This document shows, one piece after another, positions 11,501 to 22,400 of a DNA stretch of 64,000 nt. Below the pieces are notes generated by a model. It was not told where the DNA came from. It saw only the letters and a program-made list of their open reading frames with translations, and did no database searches. How positions within the stretch are numbered: the first letter of the stretch is position 1; the number at the start of each line of letters is the position of its first letter. Both the position numbers and the translations under genes were made by a program. Source of the stretch: Neoarius graeffei. Taxonomy: Eukaryota > Chordata > Actinopteri > Siluriformes > Ariidae. The stretch lies in contig NC_083570.1 in assembly GCF_027579695.1 (NCBI RefSeq), positions 97,219,463 through 97,283,462 on the forward strand, given 5' to 3'.

Positions 11501-13337
11501 CTATTGGAAAAAATTTTGTGGACTGATGAGACCAAAATAGAACTTTTTGGTTTAAATGAGAAGCATTATGTTTGGAGAAAGGAAAACACTGCATTCCAGC
11601 ATAAGAACCTTATCACATCTGTGAAACATGGTGGTGGTAGTATCATGGTTTGGGCCTGTTTTGCTGCAGCTGGGCCAGGACAGCTTGCCATCATTGATGA
11701 AACAATGAATTCTGAATTATACCAGCAAATTCTAAAGGAAAATGTCAGGACATCTGTCCATGAACTGAATCTCAAGAGAAGGTGGGTCATGCAGCAAGAC
11801 AGCGACCCTAAGCACACAAGTCGTTCTACCAAGAAATGGTTAAAGAAGAATAAAGTTAATGTTTTGGAATGGCCAAGTCAAAGTCCTGACCATAATCCAA
11901 TCAAAATGTTGTGGAAGGGCCTGAAGCGAGCAGTTCATGTGAGGAAACCCACCAACATCCCAGAGTTGAAGCTGTTCTGTATGGAGAAATGGGCTAAAAT
12001 TCCTCCAAGCTGGTGTGCAGCACTGATCAACAGTTACCAGAAACATTTAGTTGCAGTTATTGCTGCACAAGGGGTCATACCAGATACTGAAATCAAAGGT
12101 TCATATACTTTTGCCACTCACAGATATGTAATATTGGATCATTTTCCTTAATACAGTAAATAAATGACCAAGTATAATATTTTTATCTCATTTGTTTAAC
12201 TGGGTTCTCTTTATCTACTTTTAGGACTTGTGTGAAAATCTGATGATGTTTTAGTTCATATTTATGCAGAAATATTAAAAATTCTAAAGAGTTCACAAAC
12301 TTTCAAGCACCACTGTAATAGGGAACACATTTAGGTTTCACTCTTTGCAAACAAAAGAGCAAGAATTTTTTTTTTTCTCACTTGGTAATTTCCAGCAGCG
12401 CTCAACATCATACTAAAAAGAGATCCAGCGTCGAAGTAATGGAGACAACAAACCCTGGACTCAAAGTCCCAGAATGCAATAAAGCATGTTTACAGGAAAG
12501 CGTCAGCTCTGTTAGTTAGTGATCTAGGAGATGATTTGCATGCTGTTGTTGGTGGCAGCAATATGAAAATTGAAGCATTGGAAGCTGATCCTTTTTTCGC
12601 AGAGTGTACAGATTATATAACTTGTGTAGTTTTATCAGGGCATTGGCTGTTAAGGTTTACTGAGTATCTTGGAGAATCTGCCACAGTTTTTCTGTCACCA
12701 TTGACTGTTGTATTTACTTCTTTTTTTTCCAGAAGCCTTAATTATTTTTGTCTGAACAGTGGTCTGTTACATAATATGTTACATTACATTACAATATATG
12801 GAACATATGTTACTGAGCTCCTTGGACTTTCCCATTGTACTGTGTGTTGGTTAATCCAATAAGTGCTGTCAAGCAAACTATTTTTATGTTGGCACAGAGA
12901 AGCTACCAGCTGTAGTCAATCATGATCACTAACAAGAAGTTAAGAGGCTTTGATCTTGGCAAAATATATACATACAGTATATATTATACTGTATATATAT
13001 TTAACTTTTGACCTTTAGTTGATCCAAAGAACATCACTGCACAAGTGAAGACCAAGAACATGATAGTTGACCCTGGTTCTGATGTGAATATGACCTGTGA
13101 TACTAACCTGCCTCTGAACCTGACTTGCGGCTTTGAGTGGCATAAGGATCAGAAGAAGGTAGATGGCAACAACCAGAGCAATTTACTTCAGAAGGTCACG
13201 ACCAGGGTGACATTCATCTGTATTGTTCGGAGTCCATGTGGAAACTTCAACTCTTCCTCTTGTAAAATAGAAATAAATGGTGAGTATAAATAAGTTTGTC
13301 TCTGCAAACACATCATATAAGATATTGTACTATTACC

Positions 13338-13372
<35 letters not shown>

Positions 13373-16300
13373 AAACCACGTTATGGAATAAAAGATGGCT
13401 AGGCATGTTGTCATAGGAAAAAGTAATGTTACTGCTGTAAAGTTGATTATTTTCCAATAACGGCATGTTCCAAAGTGTTTTATTCCTCTAGTACCACGAC
13501 ATTTTTCTCAGTGATTTTTACTTTATTAAAGAATGACACACTTCATAGTTTTATGTTGTAGAATGTGACCACCCTGATCAAGTCAAGTGGGTTTTTATTG
13601 CCATTCCTCTATATAGCTAGGATGCAATGAAGCAAAATGTTGTTTGTCCAGGACCATGGTGCAACATATAATGGTACACAAGACTACATAAAGTAATTGC
13701 AAATACACAACAGTGTGAGATGAGTGAAGGACAATAAATACATGGAACAATATACAGTGGTGCTTGAAAGTATGTGAACCCTTTAGAATTTTCTAGATTT
13801 CTGCATAAATATGACTTAAAACATCAGATTTTCACACAAGTCCTAAAAGTAGATAAACAGAACCCAGTTAAAGAAATAAGACAAAAATATTCTATTTGGT
13901 CATTTATTTATTGAGGAAAATGATCCAATATTACATATCTGTGAGTGGCAAAAGTATGTGAACCTTTGCTTTCAGTATCTAGTGTGACCCCCTTGTGCAG
14001 CAATAACTGCAACTAAACATTTCCGGTCACTGTTGATCAGTGCTGCACACCAGCTTGGAGGAATTTTAGCCCATTCCTCCGTACAGAACAGCTTCAACTC
14101 TGGGATGCTGGTGGGTTTCCTCACATGAACTGCTCGCTTCAGGTCCTTCCACAACATTTCAATTGGATTAAGGTCAGGACTTTGACTTGGCCATTCCAAA
14201 ACATTCACTTTATTCTTCTTTAACCATTCTTTGGTAGAATGACTTGTGTGCTTAGGGTCGTTGTCTTGCTGCATGACCCACCTTCTCTTGAGATTCAGTG
14301 ATGTCCTGAAATTTTCCTTTCGAATTCAGTGGTATAATTCAGAATTCATTGTTCCATCAATGATGGCAAGTCATCCTGGCCCAGATGCAGCAAAACAGGC
14401 CCAAACCACCACCATGTTTCACAGATGGGATAAGATTCTTATGCTGGAATGCAGTGTTTTCCTTTCTCCAAACATAGCGCTTCTCATTTAAACCAAAAAG
14501 TTCTGTTTTGCTCTCATCCGTCCACAAAACATTTTTCCAATAGCTTTCTGGCTTGTCCACGTGATATTTAGCAAACTGCAGATGAGCATCAATGTTCTTT
14601 TTGGAGAGCAGTGGCTTTCTCCTTGCAACCCTGCCATGCACACTGTTGTTGTTCAGTGTTCTCCTGATGGTGGACTCATGAACATTAACATTAGCCAATG
14701 TGAGAGAGGCCTTCAATTGCTGAGAAGTTACCCTGGGATCCTTTATGACCTCACCAACTATTACACACCTTGCTCTTGGAGTGATCTTTGTTGGTCGACC
14801 ACTCCTGGGGAGGGTAACAATGGTCTTGAATTTCCTCCATTTGTACACAATCTGTCTGACTGTGGATTGGTGGAGTCCAAACTCTTTAGAGATGGTTTTG
14901 TAACCTTTTCCAGCCTCATGAGCATCAACAACGCTTTTTCTGAGGTCCTCAGAAATCTCCTTTGTTCGTGCCATGATACACTTCCACAAACATATGTTGT
15001 GAAGATCAGACTTTGATAGATTCCTGTTCTTTAAATATAAAACAGGGTGCCCACTCACACCTGATTTCCATCCCATTGACTGAAAACACCTGACTCTAAT
15101 TTCACCTTCAAATTAACTGCTAATCCTAGAGGTTCACATACTTTTGCCACACACAGATATGTAAAATTGGATCATTTTCCTCAATAAATAAATGACCAAG
15201 TATAATATTTTTTGTCTCATTTGTTTAACTGGGTTTTCTTTATCTACTTTTAGGACTTGTGTGAAAATCTGATGATGTTTTAAGTCATATTTATGCAGAA
15301 ATATTCAAAATTCTAAAGAGTTCAGAAACTTTCAAGCACCACTGTAAGTAGAAAAATAAATACACATGACAGTAAATACACAGAACACTGAACAACGTGT
15401 TGTGCAGGAAAGTGAACTGTAAACTATTCTGTAGTGTAGCAGCAATATTGACAGGAAAATGAGGCTAATAAATAAAAAAAGGGTCTGATGCGGCTTTGTA
15501 AAGTGCAGGTGTGCAGTGATATAAAGTCATACTAGGTTAGGTGTTTGACTAGCCCAGGTGAGTGTTGAGAGGCAGCAGGATGTTGAGTAATCTGACTGCC
15601 TCAGGGAAGAAACTGTTCCAGAGTCTGCTGGTGGGGGCATGAATGCTCCTCTCCCTTCTGCCAGATGGTAGGAGAGTGAAAAGTCCATGAGAGGTGTTTG
15701 AGAGGTCATCTGCAATGCTGGCGGCTTTGAGGATGCAGCTGTTATTGCACAAGGCGACTATGGTTGGACCCCGATTATCCCTTCAGCTGTTCTGGGACTT
15801 GGGTCTTGCAGTCAGAGACTCTGCAGTTCCCATACCGCATGGTGAGACAACTGGTCAGGACACTTTATTGTCCTTCTGTAGTGTAGCAGGTGGAATTACC
15901 TCTTACTCCGCAGTTTCCTTGGGATCTGGCTGCATTGGGAGGGGCCAGTCCAATTAATTAATGGCGTGCGTCACGAGCCTATTTATGGTAGAGTGATTTT
16001 GAACTCTGGAGGCGTGACGACCCCCCCCCCCCCTTGCTGTTTCCTGTCACACCCCTTCCCGTTTACCTGTGGCCGGTAAGCACGCTTGTTTGGAACTCTG
16101 TTACTCTGGCTAACTTTCATTTGGTTTATTTGTGACCGGCTTTGGTTGCTTTTCAGTGTATCCACTGTTTGGCTTTCCCCCGGTCTTGTCCAGCTGTGCA
16201 TTTTGTGTGCAGCGACTTCCGAATGTTCTTTTGGCATCTGTATTAAGTGCAGATGACCCATGGAATTTTGTGAGCCTCGCTGGGATTAGGCGAGAAGTTT

Positions 16301-19300
16301 TGGATCATGTGGTATGTGCCCCTTCCCCCTTGAATTCTTACTACTCTGAGTTTATTAAGCGTGGCGTTAATTGAGTATTTTGCGTGGTTTTTTTAGGTGT
16401 TACCGGTTTTGGTCCGGGTTTGCTGCTGTTCTTGCCAGTGCGTTTCTGCTAAGTGCTGTTTTCTCTGATTGATGCAGCTGCCTGCATGAGGAGGGCTGCG
16501 AAACCACCACAGCCCTTTAACACTAGTTTTAACTTTTGTAGGGGGTGTGTATGTGTGTGAGACTGTTTGTGTGCCTGATCATCATTCATTTATAATCAAT
16601 GTGTGTGTTTGGAGTGTGGTATGAGGGATTTTCTTTTCTGTTAAATTGGGTATTTTTGTTTATTTGTTTTAGTCCTGCTCAGGCTTTACCTGCTGGCAGG
16701 AGGCTCTTTTTCTATAGCTGTGGATAGCCAGTGGGCTATCTTATTGTGCCTGATTTATGTTAATGCTTTTATTTTTTTATTTATTTTGTTTATTGGTTTA
16801 ATGCTCACGAGAGCTTATTTTATGTGAATTTGTGTGTGGCTAGTAACCACGTTTGCCAACCTTTTCTGCCGTGGCAAGCAGCCTTTGGTTGTCAATTGTA
16901 TGCCAGTACTGGTGGGAGGCTATTGCAAGCTGTGGATCATCAGTGGTCCACGTAGTTCTCCTCCCTTAGTTTACATCGTGTGTGGTTGTGCATTTTAATT
17001 GGTTAGTTTGTGATCTAGCTGTGTTATTTCTTTGTTTGATTTTCTCTCTTCATACCTTTTTTTTGTTTATTTACTTTTCAGGTACTGTGTGCCCAAGGCG
17101 GGGTGGCAGTTGATTCCTTAGGTGGTGGTGTTTTCCTATTGTCCGTGTGTGTTCACGTGTGCCTGTGTGGAATTCTCCTTTTATGTTTTTGATTTTATTT
17201 GATTTATTTTGATTTGGTTTGTAGTGAGTGTGACACGTGGGCTTGCATGGTGTGCCTCTTTGGATCTCTTCTCTGTCTCCTGGTATCTTGGCCCCTGCTG
17301 GTAGGCCTCGGCCCTGTTAATATTGATTTTTTTTTCCCTTACCCTTGCCCCACATGCATGTTAGTTAGTTCTTTGGAGTGTGAATGAAAGTGATTGTGAA
17401 GTAAAGGAAAGAATTATTTTGTAAACATTGTAACAAAATAAAATGGCCTTTTTGTATTTTCATAACTTTGGTCTCTGGTGTCTTTAGTCAAACGAACCTT
17501 GCGTGTCAACATAGTGAAGTGTTTTCTGGTTAATATTCCTGGGGTGAAAGTCCCCTGGTGGCGTAGTCAGTAATTGCCCTTTGGCTTTGTTTAAGGTCCA
17601 ATTTAGTCAACGCGTCGCTTTTCTCCCCAAGGCCACATGTAGAAAGTGGTGAGGATGGGAGGGGGAGGTTGGCTCTCTTCAGCCTTCGCAGGAAATAGAA
17701 GTGCTGCTGAGTCTTATTGACTAGGTAGGTAGTGTTGAAAGTTCATGAGAGGTCCTCTGTTATGTGCATACCAAGACACTTGGTGCCTTTGACTCTCTTT
17801 GTAGGTTTTCTGTTGATGTGCAATGATGAATTGTCTACTCAGATCCATCCATTATCTGTAGCTGCTTATCCTGTGCAGGGTCGCAGGCAAGCTGGAGCTT
17901 ATCCCAGCTGACTATGGGCAAGAGGCAGGGTACACCCTGGACAAGTCACCGATCATCACAGGGCTGACACAGAGACAAACAACAATTCACACTCACACCT
18001 ATGGTCACTTTAGAGCCACCAATTAGCCTAACCTGCATGTCTTTGGACTGGGGGGGGGGGGACCGGAGCACCCAGAGGAAACCCACTCAGGCAAAGGGAG
18101 AACATGCAAACTCCATTCAGAAAGGCCCCCGTCAGCCTCTGGGCTCGAACCCAGACCTTCCTGCTGTGAGGCAACAGTGCTAACCACTACACCACAGTGT
18201 CACCCCCAATCAGATCCTCCTGAAGAAAATAATCATCTCTTTTGTCTTATCTTATGCTGACCCTTCATTGGTGCTGATGAGGCCCACATCTGTCGTATCA
18301 TCAGTTAACGTGATGGTGTGATTTGAACTGTACTTTGAAACACAGTCATGTGTCAGCAGTGTAAACTGCAGTGGACTGAGCACACAGCACTGGGAAGCAC
18401 CAGTGGTCAATGTGGTGGTGCTGGAGGAGGTGTTGCTGATCCTGATAGACTGGGGTCTCCTGATCAAAAGTCCAGGATCCAGTTCCAGAGTGGGGTGGTC
18501 AATCCCAGCAGGCTCAACTTTCGTATCAGTTGTTGTGAGATGATTGTGTTGAATGCTGAACTGAAGTCTACGTACAGCCTCTTTATATATTCATCCCTTT
18601 TATCCAGTTGAGGGGCGGCACGGTGGTGTAGTGGTTAGCGCTGTCGCCTCACAGCAAGAAGGTCCGGGTTCGAGCCCCATGGCCGGCGAGGGCCTTTCTG
18701 TGTGGAGTTTGCATGTTCTCCCCGTGTCCGCGTGGGTTTCTTCCGGGTGCTCCGGTTTCCCCCACAGTCCAAAGACATGCAGGTTAGGTTAACTGGTGAC
18801 TCTAAATTGACCGTAGGTGTGAATGTGAGTGTGAATGGTTGTCTGTGTCTATGTGTCAGCCCTGTGATGACCTGGCGACTTGTCCAGGGTGTACCCCGCC
18901 TTTTGCCCGTAGTCAGCTGGGATAGGCTCCAGCTTGCCTGTGACCCTGTAGAAGGATAAAGCGGCTAGAGATAATGAGAATGAGATGTCCAGTTGAGTCA
19001 CTTGAGAAAGCTGGATGGTAGCACACATGGTGGGCTATGTTGAACATTTAGAATGGTAGGCATACTGAAATGGGTCTTGTGTAGTGGGAAGACTGCTGTT
19101 TATGTGTATTATGATTTGCCACTTGAAGCACTTCATGATGATAGGTCTGAGTGCAACAGGCCAGTAGTCATTTAGTCATCATGGCACAAATGATTTCTTC
19201 AGCACTGCATAGATGACTGCCTTGTCATCAAATCTAAAAGCAGTATCTTGGGTTTTCAGTAGCCTGTACTCTTCTACAGTCATTGACAGTTTCTGGTTTA

Positions 19301-20879
19301 ATCATGCTGATGCCTGATTTTGATTCATTTGTAATTACATTTAATGCTGTCCACAAAACAAGTTACTTCCTGTTATCATTTATATCAGCTATAGACAATA
19401 GTTCCCCCACCAAGCTTTCTTTATTTCTCTGTCTTGAAGTTAATAAAACAAAAATAATTCATCTGATCATATTGCTGAGAAATCAGAATGCAAAGTTGCC
19501 TGTTCTGAGACTTCCCTATGGCAGAAAACCTGCTGCAAAACCTCCTTCCTTAAATATTAAATATATTGGATAAAACATTGATGTCTTGTCAATGTTATCC
19601 ATGGTGGATAAAACATCGATGTAAGATTTATATGTTAAAATACACTTACCAGCCACTTTAATAGGAACTTGTTCTTGATTCTAAGGTTCCTGTTCTTGTC
19701 TGGCAGGAGTGGAACCCAATGTGGTCTTCTGCTGTTACTTGCTGAGATGCTTTTCTGCTCACCATGGTTGTAAAGAGTTGCTATGAGTTACCTGGCAGCT
19801 CAAACCAGTCTGGCCATTTTCCTCTGACCCTCCCTTATCAACAAGGCATTTCCTACCCACAGAACTGTTGCCCACTCACTCAATTTTTTGTTTGTTTGTT
19901 TGTTTGTTTGTTTGTTTGTTTGTTTGTTTTTCACACCATTCTGTGTGAACTCTAGAGACTGTTATGTGTGAAAACCCCAGGAGATCAGCAGTTTCTGAAA
20001 TACTCAAACCAGTCCATCTGGCACCAACAGTGAAAGTCACACTTTGAGATCACAATTTTTCCCATTCTGATGTTTGAAGTGAACATGAACTGAAGCTTTT
20101 GATCTGTATCTGCATGATTTGATGCATTGTGCTGCTGTCAAGGGATTGGCTGATTAGAGAACTGCGTAAAACAGCAGGTGTATGGGTCTTCCTAATAAAG
20201 TGGCCAGTGAGTGTATATTTGTTGATACATTTGTTGTATTTTCTGTCGGTTGGTTATTTCTGTCATAAATGTTGATGTGAAATTTGTAAGTGTATTTAAT
20301 AGTATACTGCAGCAGCATGTCGTACCGTGATCAAAAAGTTTAAGAAAACTCGAGATTGCTTTGAATGCGTAGTGGTGGGAAGTGAAGGCTACTAGACTGA
20401 AATCCAATTTAAACTGATGAAGATCCTGGTGGGAGGAAGAGGTGAAATGTCATCAAGGCCACTCACCTCCACTTTCTACTATTATGTAGCCAATCAACAG
20501 AATTTCACAATTCCAATTATGTAGAGTAACTTTATAAATGTCTGATTTTTGTCTGGATATTTATGACATTTTCTCTGGTGGCCCTGAAGATCAAGTCACC
20601 ACTGTTCTGCTGATCTGTGGAATAGGAGCTATTTTCATCATCTTCATGTTTGCTGTTACTATGAAGCTTATGCTGAAGAGACAAGAAGGTGAGTTCAGCC
20701 ACAGTCAGTGACATAAAAATTGTGTTTTTATATGTAAGAATAAATTAGTACTTGAATAGCATTTAAATCTTGCTTCTGTATCTGTTTGGCATTCATTAGC
20801 TCAAAGGCAGGCCAGGAGGCAACAGAGACAAGCGATACAGAGCAGTGAAAGCACTGCGACCATCACAAACTACTGGTGA
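8463..20879 (+). CDS. Six-exon gene for a single-Ig-domain type I membrane protein
   Basis: Exons 8463-8508, 8584-8619, 8766-8807, 13019-13279, 20590-20688 and 20800-20879 sum to 564 nt, giving 187 residues plus TGA. Every junction is GT-AG and phase 1, as is usual for Ig-superfamily genes. The protein has a hydrophobic leader, a short CxxCxxxCxxC segment, one Ig-like domain, a transmembrane helix (about [19 protein letters not shown]) and a basic Arg/Gln-rich tail ending in TITNYW. Several N-glycosylation sequons lie outside the membrane. No ITIM or ITAM is present. I infer a cell-surface receptor or adhesion molecule, possibly of leukocytes, but recognise no named family. Introns 3 and 4 (4.2 and 7.3 kb) are swollen by transposons. 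An extra exon in intron 4 is possible. Confidence 0.75.
8584..8619 (+). CDS. Ig-receptor exon 2: end of leader
   Basis: The pyrimidine-rich acceptor tttctctctctag precedes it and gtaaag follows. Its 12 codons ([12 protein letters not shown]) finish the leader. A cleavage near the Ser/Ala-rich stretch is likely. Confidence 0.7.
8766..8807 (+). CDS. Ig-receptor exon 3: four-cysteine mini-exon
   Basis: It encodes [14 protein letters not shown], spacing four cysteines as CxxCxxxCxxC, with an N-glycosylation sequon NCT inside. The donor is ggtcag-like and weak. Phase 1 is kept on both sides. Confidence 0.65.
9019..10606 (-). mobile_element. Tc1-like transposon, family B copy 1
   Basis: It starts CAGTATCTGGCAAAAG and ends in the inverse CTTTTGCAAGACACTG, flanked by TA (9017-9018, 10607-10608). 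The length is 1588 bp. It lies inside intron 3 of the Ig-receptor gene, in the opposite orientation. Confidence 0.92.
9241..10232 (-). pseudogene. Tc1-B transposase, broken by frameshifts
   Basis: The start is at 10232. A frameshifting A/T run near 10160 disrupts the N-terminal helix-turn-helix. [18 protein letters not shown] and WSDETKID (first acidic residue) lie in one frame. [19 protein letters not shown] and SPDLNPIEN (second and third) lie in another, so the DD34E triad is present but split. This family differs clearly from family A. Confidence 0.9.
10702..12315 (+). mobile_element. Tc1-like transposon, family A copy 2
   Basis: 1614 bp with CAGTGGTGCTTGAAAG ends and TA on both sides (10700-10701, 12316-12317). 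It lies in intron 3 of the Ig-receptor gene, in the same direction as the gene. Confidence 0.94.
11070..12090 (+). pseudogene. Tc1-A transposase, early stop and lost catalytic Glu
   Basis: The third codon is TGA in place of CGA (ATGGCATGA), a CpG-decay change. A 2-base loss near 11513 (aaaaattttgtgg for aaaaatgttttgtgg) shifts the frame before WTDET. The third catalytic residue is Lys (NPIKML). A single base is lost near the C-terminus. The protein is dead by several criteria. Confidence 0.9.
12316..13018. other. Intron 3 remainder with a Tc1-D fragment
   Basis: About 12884-12962 matches, in reverse, the stretch around 33585-33640 of the family D element (gctaccagctgtagtcaatcatg). The rest is unassigned. 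The frame at 12536-12862 lacks splice context or recognisable motifs. Confidence 0.6.
13019..13279 (+). CDS. Ig-receptor exon 4: Ig-like domain
   Basis: 87 codons lie between acctttag and gtgagtat, phase 1 to 1. VNMTC and VTFIC supply the likely B- and F-strand cysteines, and FEWHKD the C-strand tryptophan. The usual DxGxYxC is absent. Three further cysteines (LTCG, PCGN, SSCK) could make extra disulphides. Sequons NIT, NMT, NLT, NQS and NSS indicate heavy glycosylation. Confidence 0.78.
13755..15344 (-). mobile_element. Tc1-like transposon, family A copy 3
   Basis: 1590 bp with CAGTGGTGCTTGAAAG at 13755 and the inverse at 15344, and TA on both sides. It sits in the 3' UTR of the L2-like LINE. 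Confidence 0.93.
13972..14974 (-). pseudogene. Tc1-A transposase, nearly complete with an internal deletion
   Basis: Translation from the ATG at 14974 is open through [16 protein letters not shown], the helix-turn-helix region and LWTDES (first Asp) to KHGGG near 14400. A loss of about 11 bases there shifts the frame. The C-terminal part (QQDNDPKHT and SPDLNPIE) is intact at 14274-13972. It has one of the longest readable N-terminal parts in family A. Confidence 0.9.
15882..17637 (+). mobile_element. Solo LTR-like insertion with 5-bp target duplication
   Basis: It begins TG (tgtagcaggtgg) and ends CA (aaggccaca). The pentamer tgtag is duplicated at 15877-15881 and 17638-17642, exactly where the LINE reading is interrupted. 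An AATAAA lies near 17438, in the position of an LTR polyadenylation signal, which sets the orientation. No gag or pol frame is present in its 1756 bp. An endogenous retrovirus or Gypsy-type origin is possible. Confidence 0.75.
17847..18209 (-). mobile_element. V-SINE, diverged, inside the LINE
   Basis: Reverse orientation with head near 18200, central block with a G run at about 18050, and 3' end near 17850. tcagatcc is repeated on both sides (17839-17846, 18210-18217). Confidence 0.88.
18613..18987 (+). mobile_element. V-SINE, young, inside the LINE
   Basis: Near-consensus copy flanked by the 10-bp repeat tccagttgag (18603-18612, 18988-18997). It splits the reverse transcriptase reading of the older LINE. 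Confidence 0.93.
19643..20213 (-). mobile_element. Tc1-like family F, internally deleted copy
   Basis: Inverted ends (cacttaccagccacttta and taaagtggccagtgagtg) are flanked by TA. The 571-bp body keeps only pieces of a transposase gene on the minus strand and carries a (TTTG)n tract at about 19887-19931. It lies in intron 4 of the Ig-receptor gene. Confidence 0.8.
20590..20688 (+). CDS. Ig-receptor exon 5: transmembrane segment
   Basis: 33 codons between ccctgaag and gtgagttc, phase 1 to 1. Asp-Gln then about 24 hydrophobic residues ([20 protein letters not shown]) and the stop-transfer KLMLKRQE. Confidence 0.75.
20800..20879 (+). CDS. Ig-receptor exon 6: cytoplasmic tail and stop
   Basis: The acceptor attcattag opens a frame of 26 codons ending in TGA at 20877-20879. 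The tail is Arg/Gln-rich then Ser/Thr-rich. Its only Tyr is the second-last residue (TITNYW), so no complete ITIM can form. Confidence 0.72.
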
Positions 20880-21310
20880 CCAAGATGGAGATTGTTAGTG
20901 TGCAAATGTAATTATTTAATTTGTTATAGTTGAGCTTATGAGGCCAACATATAATAATTTTCCTCAATTGACACTATAACTCTTCTTTCAAATTATAATT
21001 GTATGTTTTACTTAATGCCTATGTGACATAAAACATAGTTTTATAGATTTAATGATTTAATACATTTTAAAAATGAATAACAATTTTTAATTACCTAATC
21101 TTTAAGTATTGAGGTACAGTTTATATGTACATGACTGTTTTACTGGGAAATACACCACTCATATTTTTTACATCTGGGACATGGAGAACCAAAACCGTGA
21201 CATAAATCTCTATATGTCACTCATGAGAAAATTGATGAATTATTTTTGATAAATTTGGGTACATTTTGTTTTGTAAATATGTCTATATAATAAAAAGAAA
21301 ATTACATGTT
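20880..21310 (+). other. Probable 3' UTR of the Ig-receptor gene
   Basis: AT-rich sequence between the stop and the first polyadenylation hexamer downstream. No other feature was seen. Confidence 0.5.
21289..21294 (+). terminator. AATAAA polyadenylation signal
   Basis: Hexamer about 410 nt after the stop of the Ig-receptor gene, the first good candidate on this strand. Confidence 0.5.
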
Positions 21311-21392
21311 GGCTTGAAGATATGAAGTTTATCTTCTCGTGTTGAAAAACTCACAATTTTCAGACAAAATACATCATGGATCTGCGTGACAT

Positions 21393-21527
21393 ATTTGGCT
21401 GGCTCTGAGTGGTATATCAGATATATTCCATTCAGCTAGCACGATACTGAACGAGTCAAAGACGAGTTCAGTATCGTGCTAACTGAATTGAATATATCTG
21501 CTATACCACAAAAAAGCCAGCCAATAG
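21393..21527. repeat. Hairpin MITE, family H copy 1
   Basis: A palindrome of about 135 bp starting ttggctggctctgagtgg and ending in ccacaaaaaagccagccaa, with inner arms ttcagctagcacgatactga. Related palindromes lie at 32125, 55566 and 56446. Confidence 0.85.
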
Positions 21528-21615
21528 AGATCTTGCAGTCACGTGACCGGAAAGTACACAGCCGCCATCTTGTCGGTAAAAAACACAGCTGAATACTGCT
21601 GCACTCGTGTACAGA

Positions 21616-21943
21616 ATGGATCAATTTCAACCGACGGACTACATGGCTCATTGTTCTAATGAACAGATAACTAGATATATGTCTAAAATAAACGATCTAC
21701 AGATTAGTGACCCTTATGGCTTACCGGACATAGTTTTCACGACCGTGTCAGTGGATATTGAACTACCAGAGGTGGAATACCCAGACGTGTATAATTACCT
21801 CATCAACTTTCCCTCGCTGTTCAGTGGTGAAGCACTGCGTGCTTATAAATCTCTGGACAGTTATCTTTACAGAAATTCAGGATTTGTCAGCAACTCAGAT
21901 GTGGCATCTTGTAAACAAGAAAATAACAATCCTCATTGGACGG
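21616..21943 (+). pseudogene. First exon of a YqaJ/SWIM-type transposon protein
   Basis: ATG at 21616 opens 109 codons to a strong donor (g|gtaagtcac at 21944). The segment VEYPDVYNYLINFPSLFSGE followed by ALRAYKSLDSYLY is the characteristic N-terminal block of fish proteins that combine a SWIM zinc finger and a YqaJ-type nuclease. No downstream exon is present before LINE-derived sequence starts, so this is an orphan exon. A parallel remnant lies at 46628. Confidence 0.65.
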
Positions 21944-21974
21944 GTAAGTCACTTAAGTATTGAGTATAGCACTG

Positions 21975-22400
21975 ACCAGCCGATTATAGAATAGAATAAG
22001 GTAATTCCAGCTGTAATTCCAAATCGTCCGTCTTGTTTACCATGGATCTGGCGTTGGAGAGGTAGAGGCTTGGCAGTGGAGATTTGAGTGGCTGTTTTCT
22101 GAGCTTAGTCAACAGGCCGGCTCTGCAGCCTCACTTTTGCTTCCTCTCCCGACGCCGCCTCCTTTGCCTGCCAGACCCGATAACAATCCACGGAGACCCC
22201 GCTGGTCTCGCTATCTCGTCCGGAATGTTGTGCATGCGATGGAAATCACTACAAACCATCATTTTCTGCTGGAAACCAATGTCCAATAAGTCCATACGGT
22301 TGTAGTGGATATTGAAGTCTGATACAGACGAACAACACGCAAAAATACACACAAACATAAAAAACGTGCACAGGTAGGGAGAGCTTGTAGCCGCAGCCAT
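21975..22400 (-). pseudogene. Start of a LINE ORF (endonuclease N-terminal region)
   Basis: From ATG at 22400 the frame reads through RPAGSPWIVIGSGRQRRRRR and ERKQK to one TGA (a likely CGA decay). It then continues GLLTKLRKQPL and LPSLYLSNARSM, the usual lead-in to the apurinic endonuclease of L2/CR1-type LINEs. It stops near 21975 and no reverse transcriptase follows. Confidence 0.65.

Larger units (their letters stand above)
13575..19260 (-). mobile_element. L2/CR1-like LINE relic, cut by four later insertions
   Basis: Read on the minus strand, 19205-19130 resembles the start of a reverse transcriptase domain ([18 protein letters not shown]). 18570-18250 continues it ([43 protein letters not shown]). 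17830-17643 and 15880-15530 give the C-terminal part ([20 protein letters not shown]). 15527-15345 and 13750-13575 look like the 3' UTR. Stops and frameshifts are frequent. It fills most of intron 4. The inserts are a Tc1-A copy, an LTR and two SINEs. Confidence 0.8.

Noticed and set aside
12536..12862. 108-codon frame in intron 3 of the Ig-receptor gene
   Set aside because: Low-complexity and without motifs. It does not fit the phase-1 exon chain.
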